A stretch of DNA of 64,000 nucleotides. Origin: Streptomyces sclerotialus (GTDB lineage Bacteria > Actinomycetota > Actinomycetes > Streptomycetales > Streptomycetaceae). A program made the translations under genes and the position numbers. The notes beneath the pieces are model-generated. The model was not told where the DNA came from. It saw nothing but the letters and a program-made list of their open reading frames with translations, and ran no database searches. This document shows, piece by piece, positions 30,955-40,188 of the stretch. Position 1 is the stretch's first letter. The number at the start of each line of letters is the position of its first letter. Where the stretch lies: contig NZ_JBFOHP010000002.1 of NCBI RefSeq assembly GCF_040907265.1, forward strand, positions 3,496,501 through 3,560,500. The letters run 5' to 3'.

Positions 30955-33576
30955 TCAGGCCACCGTGTCGTGCGCCAGGTCGATGTCGAAGCCGGTACGG
31001 CCGCCGTCCTCCAGCCGCAGCGACGCGACGGCCGGTGCGTATCCGCTGGCGATCACGGTGTACTGGCCGCCGTCGAGGTCGGTGAAGGCGTACGCGCCGT
31101 CGTCACCGGTGATGACGGAGCCCACCGTGTTGCCCGCCGGGTCCAGCAGGGTCACCCGGGCGTCGGCGAGCGGGTCGCCCTTCCGCGTCCGTACGGTGCC
31201 GCAGATCCGGGCGCACGGCGCGAGCCGCGCCTCGTACCGGTTGGCCTCGCCGGAACCGACCTCGGCCTGGAGCGCCGCCGGGCGGTGCCCCGCCGCACTG
31301 ACGGCCAGCGTGTAGCTGCCCGGGACCAGGTCGCCGAAGACGAAGCCGCCGTCCTCACCGGCCACGGCCGAGGCCACCACGTCGCCGCGCAGGTCCGTGG
31401 CCACGACCAGCGCGCCCGGTACCGGAGCCACGCCCTGGCTGTCGCGTACCTGGCCGGTCAGCCCGGCCGCGCCCTTCAGGGCCAGGTCGTACTGGACCGG
31501 CTCGTCCCCGACCACCACGGTCGCCGCCTGCGGCTGGCGCGTGCCGGAGGACGCGATGAGCACGTATGTCCCGGCTCCCGGCGCGGCGAGGGCGTAGCTG
31601 CCGTCCCGCGCGGTACGGGCGTGGCCGAGCTGGCGGCCGCCGATGTCGATCAGGGTCACCGCGGCGCCGGCCAGCGGGTCGCCCTGGCCGTCCCGCACCT
31701 GTCCGCCGATGCCGGGGCCCGTGAGGGCTTCGGCGGAGGCCGGGAGCGCGGTACCGGCCGCCGGCGGCGCCGCTTCGGGCACGGTCGCCGTAGCGGCTGC
31801 GGGGGCCGCGGGGTCCGCGGCGGCAGCCGCATCGGTACCGGCTTCCGCGACGGCGGTCGTTCCGGTACCGGCGGCCGCGTCGGCGCCGTCCGTACCGCCC
31901 GCCTCCTCCGAGGCGCGTGCCTGGAGGCCGGAGACCTGGCGCAGCGGCACCTCCTTGACGAAGAGGACCAGCACGAACGCCACCGCGATGATGATCGCGC
32001 CCAGCAGGAACACGCCGTGCATCGAGTCGGTGAAGCCGCGCTGGAAGGGCTCGGCCAGCCGCGGGTCCAGCTGCTGGATGAAGGAGGAGTCGTTCAGGAC
32101 CGAGGACGAGCCGCCGCCCTTGTTCTGGAGCATGTCCAGCACCGGCTTGCTGGCGGGGTCGTGCAGTACCGACGGGTCGTGCAGGGCCGCCTGGAACCGG
32201 TCCGTGGCGGCCGCGTCCCGGAACGCCGAGCCGATCTTGTCCCCGACCGTGCTGAACAGCAGCGAGAGGAAGATCGCGGTACCGGCGGTGGCGCCCATCT
32301 GCCGGAAGAAGGTGGACGAGGCGGTCGCCACGCCCATGTCGCCCGGCGGCACCGCGTTCTGCACCGCGAGGACGAGGGTCTGCATGCAGGAGCCGAGGCC
32401 CAGGCCGAAGACGACCATGTAGACCATGGTCTGCCACAGCGGGGTGTCCCACTGGACCCGGAAGTGGAAGAGCAGCAGCGCCGCCACCATCAGGGCCGTG
32501 CCGATGATCGGGAAGATCTTGTACTTGCCGGTCTTGGAGGTGATCTGGCCGGTGACGATGGAGGCGATCATCATGCCCGCCATCAGCGGCAGCATCTCCA
32601 GGCCGGACTTCGTGGGGCTGGAGCCCTTCACGATCTGGAGGTACTGCGGGATCATCATCATCCCGCCGAACATGCCCATGCCGATGAACACGGACAGCAG
32701 GCTGGTCTTGCTGAAGGTGCCGTTGCGGAAGAGCCGCATCGGGATCAGCGCGTCGTCGCCGATCCGCCGCTCGACGAAGATCCAGGCGATGATGCCCAGC
32801 GCGCCGATGACGTAGCAGGTGACGGAGGTGGCCGAGCCCCAGCCCCACTCGCGGCCCTGTTCGGCGACGAGCAGCAGCGGGACCACGCCGATGGCGATGG
32901 TGAGCGCGCCCCACCAGTCGATGCGCCGGTCGCGGCGGGTGTGCGGGATGTTCAGCACCTTGGCGACCACGAAGAGCGCAATGATGCCGACCGGCACGTT
33001 GACCAGGAAGACCCAGCGCCAGCCGGTGATGCCCAGCAGGGTGGCCTGGCCGGCCAGCGCGCCGCCGATGAGCGGTCCGGCCACGCTGGAGGTGGCGAAC
33101 GTACCGAGCATGTAGCCCTGGTACCGGGCGCGCTCGCGCGGCGGAACGATGTCACCGATGATCGCCAGGGCCAGCGACATCAGGCCACCGGCGCCGAGAC
33201 CCTGTACCGCACGGAAGACGGCCAGTTCGGTCATCGAGGTGGAGAAGGTGCACAGCACCGAGCCCACGACGAAGATGCTGATCGCCGCCAGGTAGTACGG
33301 CTTCCGCCCGTGCAGGTCGGAGAGCTTGCCGTACAGCGGTGTGGCGATCGTCGAGGTGATCAGGTAGGCGGTGGTCGCCCAGGCCTGCTGGCTGAGGCCG
33401 TGCAGATCGTCGGCGATGGTCCGGATGGAGGTGCTGACGATGGTCTGGTCGAGCGCGGCCAGGAACATGCCCAGCATCAGGCCGCTGAGAATGGTCAGGA
33501 TCTGCCGGTGACTGAGGACTCCTGCCCCGGCTTTCGGCGCCGCCCCGGCTATGTCGGGGGATGTCGTGGTGCTCAC
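30955..33576 (-). CDS. MFS (DHA2) multidrug exporter fused to three carboxypeptidase-regulatory-like domains
   Basis: The 873-residue protein begins with a 14-segment DHA2 transporter (about 18-510) with the motifs LDQTIVSTSIRTIADDL and YGKLSDLHGRKPYY and the MFS repeat signature. After a low-complexity Ala/Pro/Thr-rich linker it carries three tandem beta-sandwich repeats of the carboxypeptidase regulatory-like type (each with a GxVRDxxGxPLAGAxVTL and DGxYAL pattern). DHA2 pumps export drugs using proton exchange; the extra C-terminal domains probably lie outside the membrane, perhaps on a cell-wall or extracellular surface (inference). Start: GTG at 33576, overlapping the MarR gene stop (GTGA). 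Confidence 0.87.
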   Translation of the reverse strand: MSTTTSPDIAGAAPKAGAGVLSHRQILTILSGLMLGMFLAALDQTIVSTSIRTIADDLHGLSQQAWATTAYLITSTIATPLYGKLSDLHGRKPYYLAAISIFVVGSVLCTFSTSMTELAVFRAVQGLGAGGLMSLALAIIGDIVPPRERARYQGYMLGTFATSSVAGPLIGGALAGQATLLGITGWRWVFLVNVPVGIIALFVVAKVLNIPHTRRDRRIDWWGALTIAIGVVPLLLVAEQGREWGWGSATSVTCYVIGALGIIAWIFVERRIGDDALIPMRLFRNGTFSKTSLLSVFIGMGMFGGMMMIPQYLQIVKGSSPTKSGLEMLPLMAGMMIASIVTGQITSKTGKYKIFPIIGTALMVAALLLFHFRVQWDTPLWQTMVYMVVFGLGLGSCMQTLVLAVQNAVPPGDMGVATASSTFFRQMGATAGTAIFLSLLFSTVGDKIGSAFRDAAATDRFQAALHDPSVLHDPASKPVLDMLQNKGGGSSSVLNDSSFIQQLDPRLAEPFQRGFTDSMHGVFLLGAIIIAVAFVLVLFVKEVPLRQVSGLQARASEEAGGTDGADAAAGTGTTAVAEAGTDAAAAADPAAPAAATATVPEAAPPAAGTALPASAEALTGPGIGGQVRDGQGDPLAGAAVTLIDIGGRQLGHARTARDGSYALAAPGAGTYVLIASSGTRQPQAATVVVGDEPVQYDLALKGAAGLTGQVRDSQGVAPVPGALVVATDLRGDVVASAVAGEDGGFVFGDLVPGSYTLAVSAAGHRPAALQAEVGSGEANRYEARLAPCARICGTVRTRKGDPLADARVTLLDPAGNTVGSVITGDDGAYAFTDLDGGQYTVIASGYAPAVASLRLEDGGRTGFDIDLAHDTVA

Positions 33577-34127
33577 GCTGCTGCGTCTTTCTCCTTCACG
33601 GCGGTGTCCCGGCTTTCCGGGGAAGAATGCGGGGAAGGGGCGTGCCGCGCCTCTTCCAGGTCGTCGTTGAGGCGGCCCATCAGCCGGACCAGGTGCGCGC
33701 GGTCCTCCTCGGGCCACGGCTCCAGTACCGCGGCCAGCTTGCTGTCGCGCTGCCGCCGGTACTCCTCGAAGGCCACGTGCCCGGCGCCGGTGGCGCGCAG
33801 CAGCGTGCCCCTGCGGTCCTCCGGGTCCGGGTAGCGCTCGACGAGTCCCCGTTCCACCAGCGAGCGCACCTGCCGGCTCACGGTCGAGAGGTCGAGCAGC
33901 GCGTCGGCGGCCAGGTCGGTGGCCCGCCGGTCCCCGTGGTTCACCAGCTTGGCGAGCAGTACGCGGTCCGCGGCGCCGGCGTCCGTCTTGGCACTCCGCC
34001 GCCACGCGGTGACGAGCCGTCCGAAACGCACGATCTCCGAGCCGAGTCCGGCCGCCGCCGCGTCCAGCCGCGCTGCGGCGGCCTCCGTGGCGTCGGCTTC
34101 CTCCCGGGCATGGACGGCGTCGCCCAT
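33573..34127 (-). CDS. MarR-family transcriptional regulator
   Basis: The 184 residues contain a winged-helix core of the MarR type (ATDLAADALLDLSTVSRQVRSLVERGLVERYPDPEDRRGTLLRATGAG, a segment described here only by its motif ends: DLAADALLDLSTVSR for the recognition helix and DPEDRR for the wing). MarR repressors are usually released by small phenolic or antibiotic ligands. Start: ATG at 34127 with GGGGGAGGGG just upstream. It is the first gene of a two-gene operon with the DHA2 exporter, the classical arrangement for self-regulated drug efflux. An operator-like site lies upstream. Confidence 0.9.
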   Translation of the reverse strand: MGDAVHAREEADATEAAAARLDAAAAGLGSEIVRFGRLVTAWRRSAKTDAGAADRVLLAKLVNHGDRRATDLAADALLDLSTVSRQVRSLVERGLVERYPDPEDRRGTLLRATGAGHVAFEEYRRQRDSKLAAVLEPWPEEDRAHLVRLMGRLNDDLEEARHAPSPHSSPESRDTAVKEKDAAA

Positions 34128-34144
34128 CGCCCCTCCCCCTGTCA

Positions 34145-34195
34145 GTTGCTTGTAGCTACCAATGGAGTCTCACCGATGTTGCTTGTATTCAGCAA
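34145..34195 (-). promoter_or_regulatory. Candidate MarR operator
   Basis: GTTGCTTGTA occurs twice as a direct repeat (34145-34154 and 34178-34187). The first contains the palindrome GTAGCTAC, and the second lies in TTGCT/AGCAA (34179-34195). The site begins 18 bases before the MarR start and resembles MarR operators of the TTGTAGCTACAA kind. Confidence 0.5.
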
Positions 34196-34481
34196 GTCGA
34201 CCGGAGCGCGCCGCCGACCGCTCAACCGGGCCCGCTCACCAGGAAACCGGGACGGGGTTTTCCTTTTCTCCAGAACCTCCAAAGGAATCCCCGGGAAAGC
34301 CCCCGCCGAGAGTCACGGGCAGGCAAACGGAGGACAAAACGGCGGCATATATGCGCGACCGGGCGACCAATGGCGTGACGTACGTCACGCTGTGGCCGTC
34401 AGCGGTCGGGAGCCGCCTCGGCGGGAAGCTCGCCGCCTCAGCAGGTGGCACACCCGGAGTCACCGGCGGCGGCCGACAGCG
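34196..34481. other. Non-coding stretch with two perfect palindromes
   Basis: No convincing gene is visible. It contains GCATATATGC (34345-34354) and, 18 bases later, an 18-base perfect palindrome GCGTGACGTACGTCACGC (34373-34390). These may be regulatory sites or a hairpin; no function is assigned. Confidence 0.4.
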
Positions 34482-35093
34482 CTATTGCGGAGGGCGCGTC
34501 GACTCCAGTGCGGCTCGGGCATCCATGAGAGCGAAGCCCAGGAGATTGAGTCCCCGCCACTGCGCCGGATCCTGGGCGCGCTCGTCGTCGGCGGTGAGTC
34601 CGATACCCCAGACGCGGTCCAAGGGGCTCGCTTCCACCAGTACGCGATTCAAGGTGCCGAGCAGGAATTCGCGTAGCCGCGGATTCTGTTCGAACTTGGC
34701 GACCCCGGCACGAACCACGATGCCGTAGCGGGCAGCACACCACACATCCTCGTCGAAGCCGGCAACCTGTCGGCCGAGCGCTTTGGCCTCACCGGGATGT
34801 CGCGAACTCAGGATCTTGGCAACGCCGGCCTCGTCGCCGAAAAGGCGTGCCTTCTCGGCCATCATGTAATGCTCGGCGGTGGGGTAGGAGATTCCGTCGA
34901 CAACAAAGCGACTCGGCCACCATTGACTGAGGCAACTGGCGTCGATCTCACCACCCCTGGTGGGACGATGCCCCCAGAAGAACAGGTACTTGACCCGTTC
35001 GCCGCGCTGCTGCCTCTGCAGCAGCGCGGCGATCTTCCCCGAGTGACCAGGAGATGTCTCCCTGGCCCTTCCGTTCGACGCTGCGCTGTCCAT
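34482..35093 (-). CDS. NADAR-family protein (YbiA/DUF1768-like)
   Basis: The 203 residues contain the NADAR domain after a short N-terminal tail: LFFWGHRP, CLSQWWPSRFVVDGISYPTAEHYMMAEKARLF, AKALGRQVAGFDEDVW and the C-terminal DRVWGIGL.. W..LNLLGFALMDAR. NADAR proteins process ADP-ribose-containing substrates; some remove ADP-ribose from guanine in DNA and counteract DarT-type toxins. Start: ATG at 35093, nine bases after the upstream gene's stop. It lies just downstream of an ADP-ribosyltransferase-tipped RHS toxin and its immediate neighbour, so an immunity or repair role is a strong inference. The local GC is low. Confidence 0.82.
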   Translation of the reverse strand: MDSAASNGRARETSPGHSGKIAALLQRQQRGERVKYLFFWGHRPTRGGEIDASCLSQWWPSRFVVDGISYPTAEHYMMAEKARLFGDEAGVAKILSSRHPGEAKALGRQVAGFDEDVWCAARYGIVVRAGVAKFEQNPRLREFLLGTLNRVLVEASPLDRVWGIGLTADDERAQDPAQWRGLNLLGFALMDARAALESTRPPQ

Positions 35094-35102
35094 GCGGTGC
35101 TC

Positions 35103-35510
35103 TCACTCGGCGCCGCGAGCTCTGATCAGGGCATCGATCTGCTCCGACATCCGAGCGTTCTCGCCGTCGTCCAGCCAATAGGGCGCCGCTACCGTAGCGA
35201 CCCAGTTCGCGCGCTCCTCGTCGCGGAGTGACGACCAACCGGGGTGCCGTGTGGCGTACTCCGCCACATACCGCCAGCGGTCACTCCGGGCCGAGAGCCG
35301 GTACGTGGCACGCCAGGCGTCTGCTTTCCCCTGCTGTCCCGCCTCGACGTAACCCTGGACGATCGACTCGAGCAATGACGTGAGAGCCTCGGCGAACCGG
35401 GGGCTGCCGACGAACGGATCAGCTTCCTCGGGGGCCTCGAATTTGAAGAGCACCGATGCCCGAAGGAGGGCTTCGGCCGAGCCGCTGTCTCTCAGATCGA
35501 CATTAAACAC
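35103..35510 (-). CDS. Hypothetical protein, probable immunity protein for the RHS toxin
   Basis: The 135 residues look like a compact helical-rich globular protein (SPRFAEALTSLLESIVQGYVEAG; WRATYRLSARSDRW; a DDGENARMSEQIDALIRARG tail) with no named domain. The GTG at 35510 overlaps the toxin's TAG stop by one base (TAGTG), so translation is coupled. Position directly after an RHS toxin tip, small size and low GC are the standard signs of a cognate immunity gene; binding to the toxin is not shown. Confidence 0.6.
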   Translation of the reverse strand: MFNVDLRDSGSAEALLRASVLFKFEAPEEADPFVGSPRFAEALTSLLESIVQGYVEAGQQGKADAWRATYRLSARSDRWRYVAEYATRHPGWSSLRDEERANWVATVAAPYWLDDGENARMSEQIDALIRARGAE

Positions 35511-38500
35511 TAAAAGGGATTTCTTCCGCGGTAGAGGATGGCGTCTTCTGGGACTTTCAATCCGCCTCGATGGATGAACTCGTTGGGCTGCTCGCCCGGG
35601 ACAAATTCCGCTCCCTCGGGCTTCCGGAAGGCGATCAAGTAGTCGCCTTTTCCTTGATAAGCGGGGTTCCCGATGAAGATGTTCTGCTCCACCTCGGCAG
35701 GGCTGAGCATGTCCTGCGTGGCGAACAACTTACCCTGCCGGTTCGCCACGAACCGAGCACCTTCGCCACTCGTGATTGCGTCGAAACCGCCGCGGTCAGT
35801 GTAGTGGAAGTAGGTGTTCTCATCCATCCGGTCCAGGAGTTCATCCGTGCAGGGCGAAAGCCCGAGCGGATCGCTCCAGATATGCGGGTTCGTGACATAG
35901 GTGACCGGGTTGGGTGAAGGGGCGAGCCCCAGTGGGTCCGGAGTGAGGTACCGGGCGGTTTCCGGGTCGTAGGTACGGAAGCAGTTGTCATGGAGTCCCG
36001 TCTCCGGATCGAAGTACTGCCCAGGGAAGCGGAGTGGGGTGTAGGCGGTGGCACCACGCTTCCAGACGGTGGTGCCCCAAAGGGTGGTACGTGCGCGCCA
36101 CGCGCTGCGGCCGTGTTCGTCGAACAGTTCCGTCGGCGTACCGACCAGATCGCTGACGATGGTGTAGAAGCGCTCGTCGACTTCTTGCTGCGAAGCATCG
36201 GCCGCAGGGGTGTCCCAGGAGGTTTTGCGCTCGGTCTGGGTGAGCGGCCGAAGCCCGTCGTGGTCCCACGTGAGCGTCACCGTATGCGGGGCTGCCGCCA
36301 TGCTCGTTGTCTGCTCGCAGAGGGTGGCGCCGTCCCAGGCGAAGTCGATCTGCTCCGCGACTTCCTCGGGGGCGTCCGCAGCCAACCGCTTTTTCGCGAT
36401 GCGCCGTCCCAAGGGGTCATAGAGGTATCGCCAGTGGGTGCCGTCGGGTGTCACCACCGAGACGAGCCGGCTTTCCGCGTCCCATTCGTAGCGCCATGTG
36501 TCCGGCTTGCGGGACAGACGGGTCTTCTGGCGCTGGGTGATACGGCCTGCTGCGTCGTGTTCGTAGCGGACGTTGCCTGCGGTGGTGATGCGGGTGCCGG
36601 TGTAGGTGCGGGTGCCTGTTGCCTCTTGGCCCGGCATGCGGGCCGGCCAGGAGGCGTCTGTCTGGTTGCCTGCCTCGTCGTAGGCGTAGGTTTCCGCCCA
36701 GCCTGCTGCGTGGACAGCTGTGACGCGGCCTGTCACGTCGAGGTCGAAGCGGCGGGTGTGGTCGAGGTGGTCCTCGATGGCGGTGAGGTTGCCGTCCGCG
36801 CGGTAGGTGTATGCGCGATGCCGGATGCGGGTGTTGTCCGGGCCTGTCAGTTCCTGTTCCGACAGGCGGCCCACGGCGTCGTACGCCTGGGTCAGTGCCA
36901 GGACCTCACCGACCGCGCGGGTCAGTTCCCGGCCCGCCTCGTCGTGGGTGAATGCCAGTGTCCGCCCCGAGGCCACCAGCTTTGTGCGGTTGCCTGCCGC
37001 ATCGTACGTCCAAGTGCTCGTCGCGCCCGACGGTGTCGTACGGCCTGTACGGCGTCCCAGTTCGTCGTAGGTGTAGGTCAGTCTGCGGCCGTTGACCGTT
37101 TCCGCCGTCACCCGGCCCGCCGCGTCCCGCTCCAGGGTCAGCGTCGCGTCCGGGCCCACCGCCTCCGCCAGGCCGCCCGACGCGTCATACATGTACCGCG
37201 TGAGCGCACCCGCCGCGTCCTTCGTCACCGTGCGGCCGAGGACGTCTCGCTCGAAGCGGATCTCGTCGCCCGCCGCCGTCGTATGCCTCACCAGCCGGCC
37301 GGCCGCGTCGTGGGCGTATGTCAGCGTGCGGTCGTCGAAGTCCGTCTCCGCCGTCAGGCGGCCCGCCGGGTCGTAGTCGTAACTCCAGGTCAGTCCCTGT
37401 GGGTCGGTGACTCTGCGGAGCTGTAGTTCGGTGTCGTGTTCGAATGCGTAGCGGACGCCGTCCGGCCCCGTGCGGGCCGCGAGCAGGTCGAAGTGCGTGT
37501 ATTCGTATGTCGAGGTCGCACCCAATTGGTTCGTGTACGAGGTGCAGTTTCCCTCGCCGTCGTACGACCAGGACTCCGTCGTGCCGTCGGCCGCCGTGCG
37601 CCGCGCCAGCTTGCCCTCGACCGTCCACTCCAGGTGTGTGGTCGCACCCAGCGGGTCCGTGATGGTGACAGGCCTGCCGAAGACGTCCCGCTCGTTGCGG
37701 GTCGCCGCGCCCAGCGGGTCCGTGACTTCCAGCGGCAGGCCGGCCGCGTTGCAGCACACCTCGGTGGTGTGCCCAAGGGAGTCCGTGGCGGTGGCCACCG
37801 CTCCGGTGGGGTGGTGGGTGAAGCGGGTGATCGCACCGTCCGGGGCGGTCACCGAGGTGCGGTTGCCGCGGTCGTCGTAGGCGTGCTCCCAGACCGCACC
37901 GCCGGGGGCGACGGCGCGCGTGAGCTGATGGAGGCCGTTGTAGGTGGCCTCGGTGATGCTGCCGTCGGCGCGGGTGACGCGCGTGATGTTGCCGGCCGCA
38001 TCGTAGGCGTGGCTGGTCGTGTTGCCGAGGGGATCGGTCTGCGACAGCAGCCGGTCGTACTCGTCCCATTCCCGCCGCACGACGTGCCCGAGTGGATCGG
38101 TCTCCGCCACGAGCTGCAGCCGGTCGTTGTACTCGTAGGTGGTCACCTGGCCCAGAGAATCCACGTATCGCGTGGTGTTGTTCTCGGTGTCGTACATCAC
38201 CGCGCAGTTCAGGGTGGAGCCGGCTCCCTCACCTCGCACGACGCGATCGTCGGCGTCATAGGTGAACCGGTACCAGGCGCCGATTCGGTCGGTCCAGGAC
38301 GTGATGCGCGCGTGCTCGTCGTAGGTGAGCTGGAGCGGCCGGCCGGAGGAGTTGTAGATCTCATCGAGGTTGCCGTCGTTGTCGTAGGCGTAACGCAGCA
38401 ACCGAGTGCCGTCGGATCCGTCGTCCGGATTCAGCAGGCGCAGGCCGGTGATCCGGTCGTCGGCGGTGTCGACGGCGATGTGGTAGCCGCCGGTGTGCCG

Positions 38501-40033
38501 GAGCGCGGCCGGCATGCCGGCGTCGTCGTACTCGAAGGTGATCTCATTACCGTTCCGGTCGGCGATCGACCGGAGGAACAGCGTCACCTGCTCCGGAGCA
38601 TCGGCGCGGTCCGCCCTTCCGGGTATCTCCGGGGGCGGCGCGAAGCGGCGGGTGAGGCCGGAGCGCGGATCGGAGATCGTGATCGAGCCGTTGGCCGTTC
38701 CCTCCCATTCCAGCGGCCAGCGCGGACCTGCCACGGGCATGACGGGCCGGCCGGCCTCAGGGACGGGGTAGGCCAGGAGCATCCCGTCCTCGGTGGCGAA
38801 CACGACGCCTTCGGAGTCGAATTCCAGGCGCTGGTCGAGCGTGGAGGCCCAGGATTCGCCGAAACAGCGTCCCCAGCGGTATGTGGAAAGGTGAGTGCGC
38901 CGCAGAACGAGGGTCAGCACGCCCGGCAGTACGACGTCGGTCTGCTCCATCAGCATTTCGCCGGAGACCATGTCGATCGGGTCACCGTTCTTGCAGCGGG
39001 CCTTGGTCGGCTTGGCCTTTTTCAGCAGGTCCTTGCCCGAGCGCAGGGCGCTGCGCAGCCCGCCGGCGCGCAGGCCTTTCGCCGCGGCCTTGAGGCCTTT
39101 GGCCGCTCCGGCGAGAGTGGTGATTCCCTTGGCGCCGGGAATGCAGTCCAGAGCGGCCAGGCCGACGTCGAAGAGACTGCATTTGCCGCTCTTGTATTTC
39201 ATGAGGGTGTCGGCGAGCACGACCAGTGCCGCGACGACCACGATGGCGGCGAGGATCGGGCCACCGATGACCATGGCGACGATGCCGACGACGGTGACGA
39301 CGACCTTGCAGACGGAGACGATCGCGTCCCAGTTGTCGGTGACAAAGTTGACGGCCTCCTCCCACCAGTGGCGGTTCTGGATGCCGGCGTCGGAGGCTTC
39401 GTCCAATGCGTCCTTGCAGACCCGGGCGGCCTCCTCGCGCAGCTCCTTGGCCTCGGCAGCCATCGCCTTCGCAGCGTCCAGGGCCGACTGTGCGGTGTCG
39501 ACCGCGCCCTGGGCGTCACCACGGGCGGAGTTGGCCTGCTGGGCGTTGCGGGTCGCGGCACGCACCTTGGACTCGTCCGGGGCCTCCGGGCCCTTGGCCT
39601 TGTCGTAGGCGTCGGTCTTGGCGGTGGCGGTCTTGACCCAGTCGGTGGCGGAGTCCAGCCGCCCCTGGGCGGCGGTCAGGTCGGAGCGGGCCTCGCGGCC
39701 CTTCTTCAGGGCGCGGTCGGCCAGGGACTGGGCACGTTCGAGCTTCGGCCAGTAGGCGGCGAGGGCATCGCCCGCCATGTCGTAGGAGGTCCTGAGTTTC
39801 CTCAGGTTCCCCGGGACGCCGTCGAACTCCTCCTTGAACTTCTTCGCGGAGCGGCCGGACCACTTCAGGACCGCGTCCTCCGACGCCATGTCGGTGATCT
39901 GCCGCAGCGCGGTACCGACGTCCTCGGCGAACTCGTGCAGCTCGCGGGCGAGGTTGCGCACCCGCTCCGGATCACCGGGCGTCGGGTCTCCCTCCAGGTC
40001 CAGCACATGCCAGTCCGTCGGCCGATGGCCCAC
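35510..40033 (-). CDS. RHS-repeat polymorphic toxin with HYD1-type ADP-ribosyltransferase tip
   Basis: This is a 1507-residue protein from the preferred GTG at 40033 (GGGGGC upstream; GTG at 40054 would add seven residues). N-terminal region: a WXG100-like helical segment (WSGRSAKKFKEEF), coiled helices, then a hydrophobic stretch (about 240-280) and a CKNGDPIDMVSGEM (DUF6531-like) start of the RHS shell. About 25 YD/RHS repeats follow. The shell closes with the hyperconserved DPETGLHDNCFRTYDPET..YLTPDPLGL and DPLGL (about residue 1395). The tip (about 108 residues) contains NTYFHYTDRGGFDAI, LFATQDMLSPAEV and YLIAFRKP, matching the HYD1 signature of ADP-ribosyltransferase toxins. The tip modifies a target using NAD+ (family knowledge). 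The immunity gene overlaps its stop. Confidence 0.85.
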   Translation of the reverse strand: MGHRPTDWHVLDLEGDPTPGDPERVRNLARELHEFAEDVGTALRQITDMASEDAVLKWSGRSAKKFKEEFDGVPGNLRKLRTSYDMAGDALAAYWPKLERAQSLADRALKKGREARSDLTAAQGRLDSATDWVKTATAKTDAYDKAKGPEAPDESKVRAATRNAQQANSARGDAQGAVDTAQSALDAAKAMAAEAKELREEAARVCKDALDEASDAGIQNRHWWEEAVNFVTDNWDAIVSVCKVVVTVVGIVAMVIGGPILAAIVVVAALVVLADTLMKYKSGKCSLFDVGLAALDCIPGAKGITTLAGAAKGLKAAAKGLRAGGLRSALRSGKDLLKKAKPTKARCKNGDPIDMVSGEMLMEQTDVVLPGVLTLVLRRTHLSTYRWGRCFGESWASTLDQRLEFDSEGVVFATEDGMLLAYPVPEAGRPVMPVAGPRWPLEWEGTANGSITISDPRSGLTRRFAPPPEIPGRADRADAPEQVTLFLRSIADRNGNEITFEYDDAGMPAALRHTGGYHIAVDTADDRITGLRLLNPDDGSDGTRLLRYAYDNDGNLDEIYNSSGRPLQLTYDEHARITSWTDRIGAWYRFTYDADDRVVRGEGAGSTLNCAVMYDTENNTTRYVDSLGQVTTYEYNDRLQLVAETDPLGHVVRREWDEYDRLLSQTDPLGNTTSHAYDAAGNITRVTRADGSITEATYNGLHQLTRAVAPGGAVWEHAYDDRGNRTSVTAPDGAITRFTHHPTGAVATATDSLGHTTEVCCNAAGLPLEVTDPLGAATRNERDVFGRPVTITDPLGATTHLEWTVEGKLARRTAADGTTESWSYDGEGNCTSYTNQLGATSTYEYTHFDLLAARTGPDGVRYAFEHDTELQLRRVTDPQGLTWSYDYDPAGRLTAETDFDDRTLTYAHDAAGRLVRHTTAAGDEIRFERDVLGRTVTKDAAGALTRYMYDASGGLAEAVGPDATLTLERDAAGRVTAETVNGRRLTYTYDELGRRTGRTTPSGATSTWTYDAAGNRTKLVASGRTLAFTHDEAGRELTRAVGEVLALTQAYDAVGRLSEQELTGPDNTRIRHRAYTYRADGNLTAIEDHLDHTRRFDLDVTGRVTAVHAAGWAETYAYDEAGNQTDASWPARMPGQEATGTRTYTGTRITTAGNVRYEHDAAGRITQRQKTRLSRKPDTWRYEWDAESRLVSVVTPDGTHWRYLYDPLGRRIAKKRLAADAPEEVAEQIDFAWDGATLCEQTTSMAAAPHTVTLTWDHDGLRPLTQTERKTSWDTPAADASQQEVDERFYTIVSDLVGTPTELFDEHGRSAWRARTTLWGTTVWKRGATAYTPLRFPGQYFDPETGLHDNCFRTYDPETARYLTPDPLGLAPSPNPVTYVTNPHIWSDPLGLSPCTDELLDRMDENTYFHYTDRGGFDAITSGEGARFVANRQGKLFATQDMLSPAEVEQNIFIGNPAYQGKGDYLIAFRKPEGAEFVPGEQPNEFIHRGGLKVPEDAILYRGRNPF

Positions 40034-40188
40034 GTCAACGCCCCCGTAACACACTCAACGTCAGTCAACGTGATCTTGAGGGGCAACCCTAACGCCCGGC
40101 ACTGACACGGGTGACGGGCGGTACGCCGATCCATGCGCAGACAAGCTGGTCAGCGCGGCGCGGGACGGCTGGGGGCGCGGCGGAGTGG

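Noticed and set aside
34236..34463. A 75-codon minus-strand open frame in the gap before the NADAR gene
   Set aside because: No ribosome site, no recognisable fold and it overlaps palindromic DNA; probably chance.
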